DNA of 64,000 nt from JANQOH01 sp965201115. Its GTDB lineage: Bacteria > Pseudomonadota > Alphaproteobacteria > UBA7887. Of this stretch, positions 1-6,601 are shown in pieces. Every line of letters begins with the position of its first letter. Position 1 is the first letter of the stretch. The notes under the pieces were generated by a model. It saw only the letters and a program-made list of their open reading frames with translations, did no database searches and was not told the DNA's origin. The stretch is taken from contig OZ241745.1 in assembly GCA_965201115.1 (NCBI GenBank), positions 1-64,000 on the forward strand. Reading direction: 5' to 3'. The position numbers and the translations under genes are program-made.

Positions 1-365
1 TGGCGGGCGCGGGGTTGGGAACCTTCGCGGCGCTGTCAAACGCCCTGGCGCAGCGGCGCTACGACATCGCGGTGATGCGCGCCCTGGGCGCCGGCCGCGG
101 CGCGGTGCTCGGTCAGATACTGCTGGAAGGCGTGTTGCTCGCCGCCGCCGGCGCCGCGCTGGGCTTCGCGCTCGGCCATGGCGCGGCGGAGGCGGCTGGC
201 GGCTGGCTGTGGCGCGAGTATCAGGTGCGGCTCGACGGGTTCGCCTGGGCGCCGGGAGAGTTCGGCCTGCTCGCCGCCGCCGTGGCGGTCGGCGCCGCCG
301 CCGCGCTCATCCCCGCGATACAGGCCTGGCGCATGGACGTCTCCGCCGTGCTCGCCCGCGGCTGA
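1..365 (+). CDS. ABC transporter permease, FtsX/MacB type (3' part only)
   Basis: The gene enters from outside the window and ends with TGA at 363-365; the frame is open from base 3. The visible ~120 residues carry the C-terminal layout of FtsX/MacB permeases: a YDIAVMRALGA stretch of the kind that precedes a membrane helix (RALGA is typical of these permeases), two hydrophobic helices, and the ending PAIQAWRMDVSAVLARG, which resembles the usual 'PA.RAYR.D....L' tail. It would be the inner-membrane part of an ATP-driven exporter or lipoprotein/peptide transporter; the ATPase partner must lie upstream. It is not MlaE, so mlaD downstream is not preceded by its own permease. The substrate cannot be told from this fragment. 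Confidence 0.8.
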   Translation, partial: AGAGLGTFAALSNALAQRRYDIAVMRALGAGRGAVLGQILLEGVLLAAAGAALGFALGHGAAEAAGGWLWREYQVRLDGFAWAPGEFGLLAAAVAVGAAAALIPAIQAWRMDVSAVLARG

Positions 366-382
366 TATCGAACGGATTCGCT

Positions 383-420
383 CGATTCGCGAATCGTCTG
401 TGCGCGGGGCGCAATCCCGG
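383..420 (+). repeat. Short dispersed repeat, family B, copy 1
   Basis: A 14-bp perfect palindrome (CGATTCGCGAATCG, 383-396) is followed by TCTGTGCGCGGGGCGCAATC. A closely similar sequence lies on the other strand at 2510-2553, and more diverged relatives at 19090 and 38818. It sits in the gap between the ABC permease and mlaD. Confidence 0.6.
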
Positions 421-547
421 TTCGACCGCCCGAGACGAAGGCGGGGGCGGGCTTGCCTTCCGCGCGGGTTGAAATCGGCGGCGCGCGCCGCGATAGTACG
501 GGCGCTCGCATAACGGCGGGCGCGATACCGGGGGAGGCGGCGGGGCA

Positions 548-1009
548 GTGACGCGCGGCATCGTGGAAACGCTCGCCGGCGCGGCGGTTTTGATCGTCGC
601 GGCGGGGTTCTTCGCATATGCGTGGTCGCGCGCCGACACCGGCGGCGCCGGGGGCTACCCGGTACATGCGCGGTTTTCGAACGTCGGCGCGCTGAATGTC
701 GGCGCCGATGTGCGCATCGGCGGCATCCGCGTCGGCGCGGTGACGAACCAGGAGCTGGACCCCGAGACCTACATGGCCGTGGTCACGATGACCGTCCGCG
801 ACGATATCGCGCTCACGACCGACACTACGGCCGCGATCAAGGCGGAGGGGCTGCTCGGCGGCGCCTATGTCGCGCTGGAGCCCGGCGGCGAGATCGACAC
901 CATCCCGCCGGGCGGCGAGATATTGTTTGCGCAGGCGGCGCCCGACATGATCGATCTCATGACCCAGCTGGTGTTCAGCCGGCCTTCGGCCGCCGGGGCG
1001 GGCGAATGA
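548..1009 (+). CDS. mlaD: MlaD: outer-membrane lipid asymmetry periplasmic binding protein
   Basis: A 153-aa protein with a GTG start, one N-terminal membrane helix (about residues 8-26) and one MCE/MlaD domain (about 36-125). The domain shows the typical core FSNVGALNVGADVRIGGIRV and the later EGLLGGAYVALEPGG. MlaD anchors in the inner membrane, forms a hexameric ring and passes phospholipids between the MlaFEB complex and periplasmic MlaC. The length is normal for the short alphaproteobacterial form. The stop overlaps the next start (ATGATG at 1006-1011), so it is probably translated together with the small ORF and DUF2155 gene that follow. mlaE and mlaF are not visible in the window; the upstream gene is a different permease type. 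Confidence 0.9.
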   Translation: MTRGIVETLAGAAVLIVAAGFFAYAWSRADTGGAGGYPVHARFSNVGALNVGADVRIGGIRVGAVTNQELDPETYMAVVTMTVRDDIALTTDTTAAIKAEGLLGGAYVALEPGGEIDTIPPGGEILFAQAAPDMIDLMTQLVFSRPSAAGAGE

Positions 1010-1251
1010 TGCGCGCGCACGCCGCGCGCGCGCACGCTCCGCCCGTCGTCCCCGCGACATGGCGCGCGCCCGACGGGACGCCCGTCGCCTGTGTGGAAAA
1101 GATCAAGGTTCTCAACGAGAACATTCTCGAAATCCGGCAAATGTGCCAGGATGCGCTGGAAGACGCGGCGGCGATGGGCTGCGACGAAAAGCAAATGCGG
1201 GCGGTTCTGCTCGCGCTGGTGCAGTCGCTGGAGGAGCCGTTCAAGGATTGA
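1006..1251 (+). CDS. Small conserved-looking hypothetical protein between mlaD and DUF2155
   Basis: An 81-aa ORF whose ATG overlaps the mlaD stop and whose TGA overlaps the TTG of the next gene, so it lies in a tightly coupled operon. The first ~28 residues are Ala/Arg-rich and look unconstrained. From residue 30 the protein is a compact, helical, charged sequence (VEKIKVLNENILEIRQMC, then MGCDEKQMRAVLLALVQSLE). An internal GTG at 1093 would give a 53-aa protein containing only that part and is a credible alternative start. It has no signal peptide or membrane helix and two cysteines in the helical part. I do not recognise a named family; position suggests a role linked to the cell envelope, but that is guilt by association. 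Confidence 0.65.
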   Translation: MMRAHAARAHAPPVVPATWRAPDGTPVACVEKIKVLNENILEIRQMCQDALEDAAAMGCDEKQMRAVLLALVQSLEEPFKD

Positions 1252-1745
1252 AGGTCCGCGCGTTCGCGCTGGCGCTGTGCGCCGCCGCCGGCCCGGCCGC
1301 GGCGCAGGACGCCGCGCCGGAAGACCCGTTCGCCGATCGCTGGATCGCGGCGCCGGCGGCGCGCCTTCAGGCTCTCGACAAGGTGACGGGCCGGGTTTCC
1401 GGCATCGACGCGCCGCTCGGCGCGCCCGTGCGTTTCGGCACGCTGAGCCTGCGCGTGCTGTCGTGCTTCCGGCGTCCGCCCGAACTGCCGCCCGAATCCG
1501 CCGCGTTCATGGAGATCGGCGAGCGCCGCCGCCCGGAAGACCCCGAACAGGCGTTGTTCCGCGGCTGGATGTTCGCCTCGAGCCCGGGGCTGTCGGCGCT
1601 GGAGCACGCGGTTTACGACGTGGCGGTGCTCGACTGCCCGCCGCCGCCGGAGGAAGACGCTGCCGGGGACGGCGCGCCCGAGGGCGGCGCGCCGGAAACC
1701 AGCGGCAGCCAGGCCGACGCCGGCGCCGAGGCGGGCAGCGAATAG
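1248..1745 (+). CDS. DUF2155-domain secreted protein
   Basis: A 165-aa protein from a TTG start that overlaps the previous stop. A signal peptide occupies about residues 1-19 (AFALALCAAAGPAAA/Q). The body matches the DUF2155 pattern: LDKVTGRVSGIDAPLGAPVRFGTL, then LSVLSC-like and PPE motifs, an ALFRGWMFASSPGLSALEH segment and a VYDVAVLDC ending, with cysteines available for a disulfide. The function of DUF2155 is unknown; in alphaproteobacteria it usually lies beside mlaD and aat, as here. The last ~44 residues are a Pro/Glu/Gly tail that is antisense to the 3' end of aat (1613-1745). Confidence 0.85.
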   Translation: MKVRAFALALCAAAGPAAAQDAAPEDPFADRWIAAPAARLQALDKVTGRVSGIDAPLGAPVRFGTLSLRVLSCFRRPPELPPESAAFMEIGERRRPEDPEQALFRGWMFASSPGLSALEHAVYDVAVLDCPPPPEEDAAGDGAPEGGAPETSGSQADAGAEAGSE

Positions 1746-2335
1746 AAATCCGCCGGGGCCGCCAGCGCCCGCTCGAGGCGCCGGCGGTATTCCGCGCGGC
1801 TCACCTCCACCGCGCCGAAACGCGCCAGGTGATCGGTCAGGAACTGGATATCGAGCAGGCGGAACCCGCCGGCGGAAAGGCGCGCGGCCAGGTGCGCCAG
1901 CGCGACCTTGCTCGCGTCGCGGACGCGGCTGAACATGCTTTCGCCGAAGAACGCGCCGCCGAGAGCCACGCCGTAGAGGCCGCCCGCGAGCGCGCCGTTG
2001 CGCCGGCACTCCACCGAGTGGGCGAAGCCGGCGCGGAACAGTTCTCCGTACAGGCGCTCGATGAGCGGGTTGATCCACGTCTCCTCGCGCGCCGCGCAAG
2101 CGCGCACCACCGCGGGGAAATCGCCGTCCGTCGCGATTTCGAAGATTCCCCGGCGCACGGTGCGCGCGAGCGAACGCGGCATGTGGAAGCGCTCCAGCGG
2201 CAGCACGCCGCGCCGTACCGGATCCACCCAATGGACCGTCGGGTCGCCGCGGGCGGCGGCCATCGGAAACACGCCGCTCGCATAGGCGCGGAGCAGCAGT
2301 TGCGGTCCGATCCGCGGGAAACGAAGGGGTCTCAT
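1613..2335 (-). CDS. aat: Leucyl/phenylalanyl-tRNA--protein transferase
   Basis: A 240-aa protein starting at ATG 2335 (MRPLRFPRIGPQLLLRAYASGVFPM). Family hallmarks follow: the W-x-DP segment with RGVLPL, the FH(M)PRSL motif, ETWI then Y, an H-S-VE-W-like stretch (AHSVECRRNGALAGGLYGVALG), GESMFS and DASKVAL. Aat transfers Leu, Phe or Met from aminoacyl-tRNA to N-terminal Arg or Lys of proteins, marking them for ClpS/ClpAP by the N-end rule. The length is normal. It converges on the DUF2155 gene, and the two coding regions overlap by 133 bp at their 3' ends. I prefer ATG 2335 to upstream in-frame codons because homology begins there and a repeat element occupies the DNA just upstream. Confidence 0.93.
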   Translation of the reverse strand: MRPLRFPRIGPQLLLRAYASGVFPMAAARGDPTVHWVDPVRRGVLPLERFHMPRSLARTVRRGIFEIATDGDFPAVVRACAAREETWINPLIERLYGELFRAGFAHSVECRRNGALAGGLYGVALGGAFFGESMFSRVRDASKVALAHLAARLSAGGFRLLDIQFLTDHLARFGAVEVSRAEYRRRLERALAAPADFYSLPASAPASAWLPLVSGAPPSGAPSPAASSSGGGGQSSTATS

Positions 2336-2432
2336 CGCCTGGACGGCTTGGGAACGCGGGCGTCTCGCCTGCGCGTCCCCGCCGCGCCGGAGGCCGCCAT
2401 GAGGGGCGCGCCGCTCGTGCTTCCCCACGGAT

Positions 2433-2506
2433 GCCGCGCCGCGCGGAAACGTGCGGGCGGGGACGCCCGCCGTCCCGGGAAGTCCGCGCCTTCGGCGCCA
2501 TCGGCC
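2433..2506 (+). repeat. REP-like GC hairpin element (family A), between aat and the PBP gene
   Basis: One copy of a dispersed element: a hairpin arm pair GTGCGGGCGGGGACGCCCGC, then GTCCCGGGAAGTCC, then a second hairpin with a TTCG loop (GCGCCTTCGGCGC). The same order recurs at 4600, 6330, 14800, 24850, 49268, 54066, 60935 and 63270. It abuts a family B repeat at 2510. Confidence 0.75.
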
Positions 2507-2509
2507 AAG

Positions 2510-2553
2510 CCGGAATTGCGGCCCGATGTACAGACGATTCGCGAATTGTGCGA
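2510..2553 (-). repeat. Short dispersed repeat, family B, copy 2
   Basis: Read on the minus strand this gives AATTCGCGAATCGTCTGTAC then ATCGGGCCGCAATTCCGG. It matches 383-420 over about 35 bp and shares the GCGAATCG...TGTACAT core with 19090 and 38818. It lies in the gap between aat and the PBP gene. Confidence 0.6.
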
Positions 2554-2571
2554 CACCGATAGCCCCCGGCG

Positions 2572-4530
2572 TCAGGAAGCGGCGGGCGGGTAGAGGGTCA
2601 TGAACTCGCGCCAGGTTTCCGCGGGGAGGCCGCCGCCGGTGACGTCGCGCATGGGGCGCGAATCGTCGTGGCCCATCCACACGCCGGCGGCGAGGCCGGG
2701 GCGGTAGCCCACGAACCAGGCGTCGCGCGAATCCTGGCTTGTGCCGGTCTTGCCCGCCGCCGGCCCGTCGAGCGCGGCGCGCCGCCCGGTGCCCTCGCGC
2801 ACTACCGCGGACAGCAGGCGATCAAGGCCGTCGGCGACGTCCGGCGCCAAAACGCGCCCCGACCCCGAACCGGAACGGCGGTATAGCACCGCGCCGGAGC
2901 GGTCGCGGATTTCGAGTATCCCGTGCGGGATCGCGCCGCGCCCGCCATTGGCCACCGTCGCATAGGCCGAAGCGAGTTCGAGCAAGGTCGTCTCGCCGGT
3001 TCCGAGGGCGATGCTCGGGCCGTCGGGGAGCTCGCCGCCGATGCCGAGGCGGCGCGCCATGGCGCGCACCGCGCCGCGCCCGACGCGCTCGGCGAGCTGC
3101 ACCGCGACGCTGTTGCTCGAATGCGCGAAAGCCGAAGCGAGCGATATGCGCCCGCGATACACGCCCGCATAGTTGCGCGGCGACCATGAGCCCACCGAGA
3201 CCGGCGAGTCGTCCACCGTGCTGCCGGGCGCGTGGCCGTCGGCGAGCGCGGCGGCGAACACGGCGATCTTGAACGCCGAGCCCGGCTGGCGCCGCGCCTG
3301 GGTGGCCCGGTTGAACTGGCTCGCGGCGTAGGAAACGCCGCCGATCATGGCGCGGACCGCGCCGTCGGGGCTCATCGCCACCAGCGCGGCCTGGCCGTCG
3401 TGGCGCTGCGCCGCGGCGCGGACGGCGCGCTCCGCCGCCGCCTGCGCGGCCGGATGCAGCGTGGTCAGCACAACCAGGTCGTCGCGCGGCGGGCCGACGA
3501 AATCGCTCACGCGGTCGGCCACCCAATCGGCGAAATAGCGCGTCGCGCCGCCGCTCGCGGCGCCCGGCGGCGCGATGGGCTCGGCCTTGGCGGCGGCGGC
3601 GCGCGCGGCGCTTATGCTGCCGGCGGCGGCCATGGCGTCGAGCACCACGGCGGCCCGCGCGCGCGCCGCCGCGGGGTCGCGCGTCGGCGCGTAGCGGCTC
3701 GGCGCCTTCGGCAGGCCGGCGAGAATCGCGGCTTCCGCGAGGCCGAGATCGCGCGCGGACTTGCCGAAATAGCGCCGCGCCGCCGCCTCGACCCCGAAAC
3801 ACCCCGCGCCCAGATAGACGCGGTTGAGATATATCCCCAGCAGTTCGCGCTTGGAAAAACGGAGCTCAAGCCAGACGGCGAGCAATGCCTCCTGCACCTT
3901 GCGCCGGAAGGTGCGTTCGGGCGCGAGAAAGATGTTTTTCGCGATCTGCTGCGTGAGCGTGGAGCCGCCCTGCACGACGCGCCCCGCGCCGGCGTTGACC
4001 GCGGCGGCGCGGGCCAGCCCCAGCGGATCGAGGCCGAAATGGTCGTAGAAGCGGCGGTCCTCGATCGCGAGCACCGCATCGACCAGAACGCCGGGGAGCT
4101 CCTCGACGGGGACATAGGCGCCGTACACTTCGCCGAAATTGGCCAGCACCGCGCCGTCGGCGGCGGTAACGGTGATGCCGGGGCGCCGCGTCTCGGCTAT
4201 CGCTTCGTCGATATCGGGCAGGCCCACGGCCATGACGCCGACGAACCCCGCCGCCAGCACCAGCCCCCATACGGCGGCGACCGCGGCGTAATAGCCGACG
4301 CGCCGCGCGAAGCTCCGCCTCTTGGCGCCGCCGCGCCGCCGCGCCGCCGCGGGCTTGCGGGCGCGCGCCGGCTTGCGCGCCGCGCGGCTTTTCGCCGCCG
4401 CGGGCTTTCGGGGCGTCTTCGCTTTCGCGGCGCCGGCGCGGGCGGGCGCGGATTTCCGCCGCGTCGTTCCGCCCGCCGCCTTGCCTTTTCCGGCGCCGCT
4501 CTTGCCGCCTTTCGTACCGCGTCCGGCCAC
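2572..4530 (-). CDS. Class A penicillin-binding protein (PBP1A family, transglycosylase/transpeptidase)
   Basis: A 652-aa bifunctional peptidoglycan synthase. Residues 1-75 are a very basic Lys/Arg/Ala tail, and a membrane helix lies at ~78-102. The GT51 glycosyltransferase spans ~125-290, with the catalytic glutamate in AIEDRRFYDHFG (E157), GGSTLTQQIAKN at 188-199 and the RKVQEALLAVWLE block. The transpeptidase spans ~370-640, with SAFK (S418, K421), SSN (471-473) and KTGTS (594-598). All catalytic motifs are present. It polymerises lipid II and cross-links peptides in the periplasm. The basic cytoplasmic tail is common in alphaproteobacterial PBP1A-like enzymes. The start is GTG preceded by a purine-rich stretch. 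Confidence 0.93.
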   Translation of the reverse strand: MAGRGTKGGKSGAGKGKAAGGTTRRKSAPARAGAAKAKTPRKPAAAKSRAARKPARARKPAAARRRGGAKRRSFARRVGYYAAVAAVWGLVLAAGFVGVMAVGLPDIDEAIAETRRPGITVTAADGAVLANFGEVYGAYVPVEELPGVLVDAVLAIEDRRFYDHFGLDPLGLARAAAVNAGAGRVVQGGSTLTQQIAKNIFLAPERTFRRKVQEALLAVWLELRFSKRELLGIYLNRVYLGAGCFGVEAAARRYFGKSARDLGLAEAAILAGLPKAPSRYAPTRDPAAARARAAVVLDAMAAAGSISAARAAAAKAEPIAPPGAASGGATRYFADWVADRVSDFVGPPRDDLVVLTTLHPAAQAAAERAVRAAAQRHDGQAALVAMSPDGAVRAMIGGVSYAASQFNRATQARRQPGSAFKIAVFAAALADGHAPGSTVDDSPVSVGSWSPRNYAGVYRGRISLASAFAHSSNSVAVQLAERVGRGAVRAMARRLGIGGELPDGPSIALGTGETTLLELASAYATVANGGRGAIPHGILEIRDRSGAVLYRRSGSGSGRVLAPDVADGLDRLLSAVVREGTGRRAALDGPAAGKTGTSQDSRDAWFVGYRPGLAAGVWMGHDDSRPMRDVTGGGLPAETWREFMTLYPPAAS

Positions 4531-4599
4531 TCCGCCCGCTCCCGCAAGGTTCGTGCGCGGCTATGTAGCGAAGCGGCGCATAAAAGGCTATCGCGTGCG

Positions 4600-4675
4600 T
4601 TCCCGCCGCGCCGCGCGCAAACGTGCGGGCGGGGGCGCCCGCGGTCCCGGGCAGTCCGCGCCTTCGGCGCGAGCG
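4600..4675 (+). repeat. REP-like GC hairpin element (family A)
   Basis: A single element in the gap between two genes, ending against the stop of the methyltransferase at 4677. It has the usual order: ACGTGCGGGCGGGGGCGCCC, CGGTCCCGGGCAGTCC, then GCGCCTTCGGCGC with a TTCG loop. It could also act as a hairpin 3' of the methyltransferase transcript. Confidence 0.75.
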
Positions 4676-4676
4676 G

Positions 4677-5552
4677 CTACAAGATCGTTTCGGGGGCGCG
4701 CGCCGGCAAGGCGCCGGCGGCCCCGTGGAAGGCGGGCGCGGCGAACGCAAGGCGCTTCGCCATCGTCTCGATGGCTTGCGGGTTGTTGTCCGCCAGAACG
4801 GCTTCGCGTCCGTTGCGCGCGGCGGCTTCTCCGGTCGTGCCGCTGCCGGCGAAAAAATCCAGCACGCGGTCGCCGGGGTCGGAGTGAACGCGCACGATCC
4901 GGTTCAGAAGGGCCAGGGGCTTCTGGGTAGCGTAGCCGGTTTTTTCCTTGCCGTTCGGGCTGACGACGGTCTGCCACCAGGTGTCGGTGGGGGTCTTGCC
5001 GCGCGCGGCCTTTTCCGGGCCGGCGAGGCCGGGCGCCATGTAGGGAACGCGGTCGATATCGTCGTACCGATAAACGTAGCGGCGCGGATCTTTCGCGTAC
5101 CACAGGATGTTGTCGTGCTTCGGGGACCACCGGCGTTTCGAGCGCGCGCCGTAATCGTATGCCCATACGATCTCGTTTACGAAGGAGTCGCGCCCGAAAA
5201 TCCCGTCGAGCAGAACCTTGCAATAATGGACTTCGCGATAGTCCATATGCAGGAAGAAGGAGCCGTCGGGCGCGAGAACGCGGCGGGCCTCGCGCAACCG
5301 GGGCGCCAGGAAAGCGATGTAGTCGTCGAACGAATCCGCGAAGGCGGATTCGCCGAGCACGGTCGTGCGATAGCGCCGGCCGCCGAAGCCCGTGCGGTCG
5401 CCGTTCGCATCGCGCACGGTTTTCAACCGCTTGCGCGATTGCGTTCGCCCCGTATTGAACGGCGGGTCGATATAGATCAGGCGGAAGGATTCGCTGGCGA
5501 AGCCGCGCAGGATTTCGAGATTGTCGCCGAAATGAATGTCGAGTTTCGCCAT
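4677..5552 (-). CDS. Site-specific DNA methyltransferase, beta class (orphan)
   Basis: A 291-aa amino-methyltransferase (N6-adenine or N4-cytosine). The catalytic motif IV DPPF is near the N-terminus (29-32, context LIYIDPPFNTG) and the AdoMet-binding motif I is near the C-terminus (DFFAGSGTT, 232-240), with the target-recognition part between; that order defines the beta class. DSFVNEIVW and ATQKPLALLNRIV are also typical. No restriction endonuclease is adjacent, so it is either solitary and regulatory or the survivor of a restriction-modification system. It is not CcrM, which carries DPPY. It marks the left edge of a stretch containing two further methylase genes. Confidence 0.88.
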   Translation of the reverse strand: MAKLDIHFGDNLEILRGFASESFRLIYIDPPFNTGRTQSRKRLKTVRDANGDRTGFGGRRYRTTVLGESAFADSFDDYIAFLAPRLREARRVLAPDGSFFLHMDYREVHYCKVLLDGIFGRDSFVNEIVWAYDYGARSKRRWSPKHDNILWYAKDPRRYVYRYDDIDRVPYMAPGLAGPEKAARGKTPTDTWWQTVVSPNGKEKTGYATQKPLALLNRIVRVHSDPGDRVLDFFAGSGTTGEAAARNGREAVLADNNPQAIETMAKRLAFAAPAFHGAAGALPARAPETIL

Positions 5553-5571
5553 TTCGCGGCGGCGCGCGGGG

Positions 5572-6129
5572 TCATGTTTCGACGCCGAGCCGGCGTTCGA
5601 TGCGCTCGAGTCGGCGGCGCGCGCCGTCGGCGTGCGGATGCACTTCCAGCATACGCCGCAGGGCCTCGCGGGCGTCGTGCGGGCGGTCTTGCGCCATGCG
5701 GATCATCGCCAGCCCCGACAGCGCGCCGAAGTGGCGCGGCTCGAGGGCCAGCGTGCGATCGACGTCGGCCGCCGACGCCTCGAAATCGCCCATGAGCCAA
5801 TAGAGCGTGGCGCGCTTGTTCCAGCCTTCGGCGAACTCGGGCAGGGTCTCGACGAGCGTGTCGAACGCCGCGAGCGCCGTGGCGTGGTCGCCTTCGCCCA
5901 TAGCGCGCATGCCGCGCACCATGATCGCGTCGAGCGCGGCGTCGCCCGTTTCGAGCCAGATGGCCCATATGGCGCGCTCGATGCGGGGCAGGTCGGAGGG
6001 CGGCGCTTCGGTTTGCAGCGCGGCGAAGAGCGCGTCGAGGCGCGGGTCGTCCTGCCCCGCCGCGCCGGGCCGCGCCCACGCCAAGCCGATGAGCGCGGCC
6101 ATCGCTATCGCCGCCAACCGCCGTTTCAT
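5572..6129 (-). CDS. Secreted tetratricopeptide-repeat protein
   Basis: A 185-aa protein starting at ATG 6129, with a signal peptide over about residues 1-24 (MKRRLAAIAMAALIGLAWAR). The mature part contains about three TPR-like helical pairs: GMRAMGEGDHATALAAFDTLVETLPEFAEGWNKRATLYWLMG, then DFEASAADVDRTLALEPRHFGALSGLAMI, then a pair around DAREALRRMLEVHPHADGARRRLE. TPR proteins act as periplasmic scaffolds; no partner is visible. It ends 19 bp upstream of the methyltransferase start on the same strand. Homologues of this length occur widely in alphaproteobacteria as uncharacterised proteins. Confidence 0.85.
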   Translation of the reverse strand: MKRRLAAIAMAALIGLAWARPGAAGQDDPRLDALFAALQTEAPPSDLPRIERAIWAIWLETGDAALDAIMVRGMRAMGEGDHATALAAFDTLVETLPEFAEGWNKRATLYWLMGDFEASAADVDRTLALEPRHFGALSGLAMIRMAQDRPHDAREALRRMLEVHPHADGARRRLERIERRLGVET

Positions 6130-6601
6130 GGCCGCGACCGTACACGCGCGGCGCGCGGCGCGCAAGCGCTCGCGGCGCGCGGCGCGCAAGCGCTCGCGGC
6201 GCGCGGGAACGTGCGGGCGGGGACGGCGGCGGTTGCGGGATGTTCGCGCCCGGCGGTTCCGGGGGGCGGTTGCGGGGCATTGCGGGGCTCCGCCGGGCCC
6301 GGGCGGGCGCGCCCTTGCAACGGGGATGTTCGCGCCTTTCCTGCCGACATCGCGCCTTGCGGAAACGTGCGGGCAGGATGCCCGCGGTCCCGGGCCCCGC
6401 CTTCGGCGGGGCAAGCATTTCTGTACAGGCGCTCGGCATTGCTGCCGTTTCGGCTGTTCGGGGCGGGGGGCCGTGCGCGGGCATGCGCCGCTTGAGCGCC
6501 CGCCCGCCGGGCGCTATTACCGGCCTGGGCCGAGCGAACAGGCTGCGGCGGCCGATCGGGCACCCGGCCCCGGGGGGCGCAGTCGCGAGGGGGCTCGAGC
6601 G
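6130..6601 (+). repeat. 472-bp gap filled with repeats, upstream of the DISARM-like operon
   Basis: No gene is supported here. A 24-bp tandem repeat starts at 6158 and again at 6182 (GCGCGCAAGCGCTCGCGGCG...). Damaged family A fragments with GTTGCGGGATGTTCGCGCC-like spacers follow at 6205-6330. A complete family A element lies at 6360-6432: GTGCGGGCAGGATGCCCGC, CCGCCTTCGGCGG, then GCAAGCATTTCTGTACAGG. A ribosome-binding sequence GAGGGGG is present at about 6588-6593. I see no convincing -35/-10 pair; the operon promoter must lie in or just after the repeats. Confidence 0.7.
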
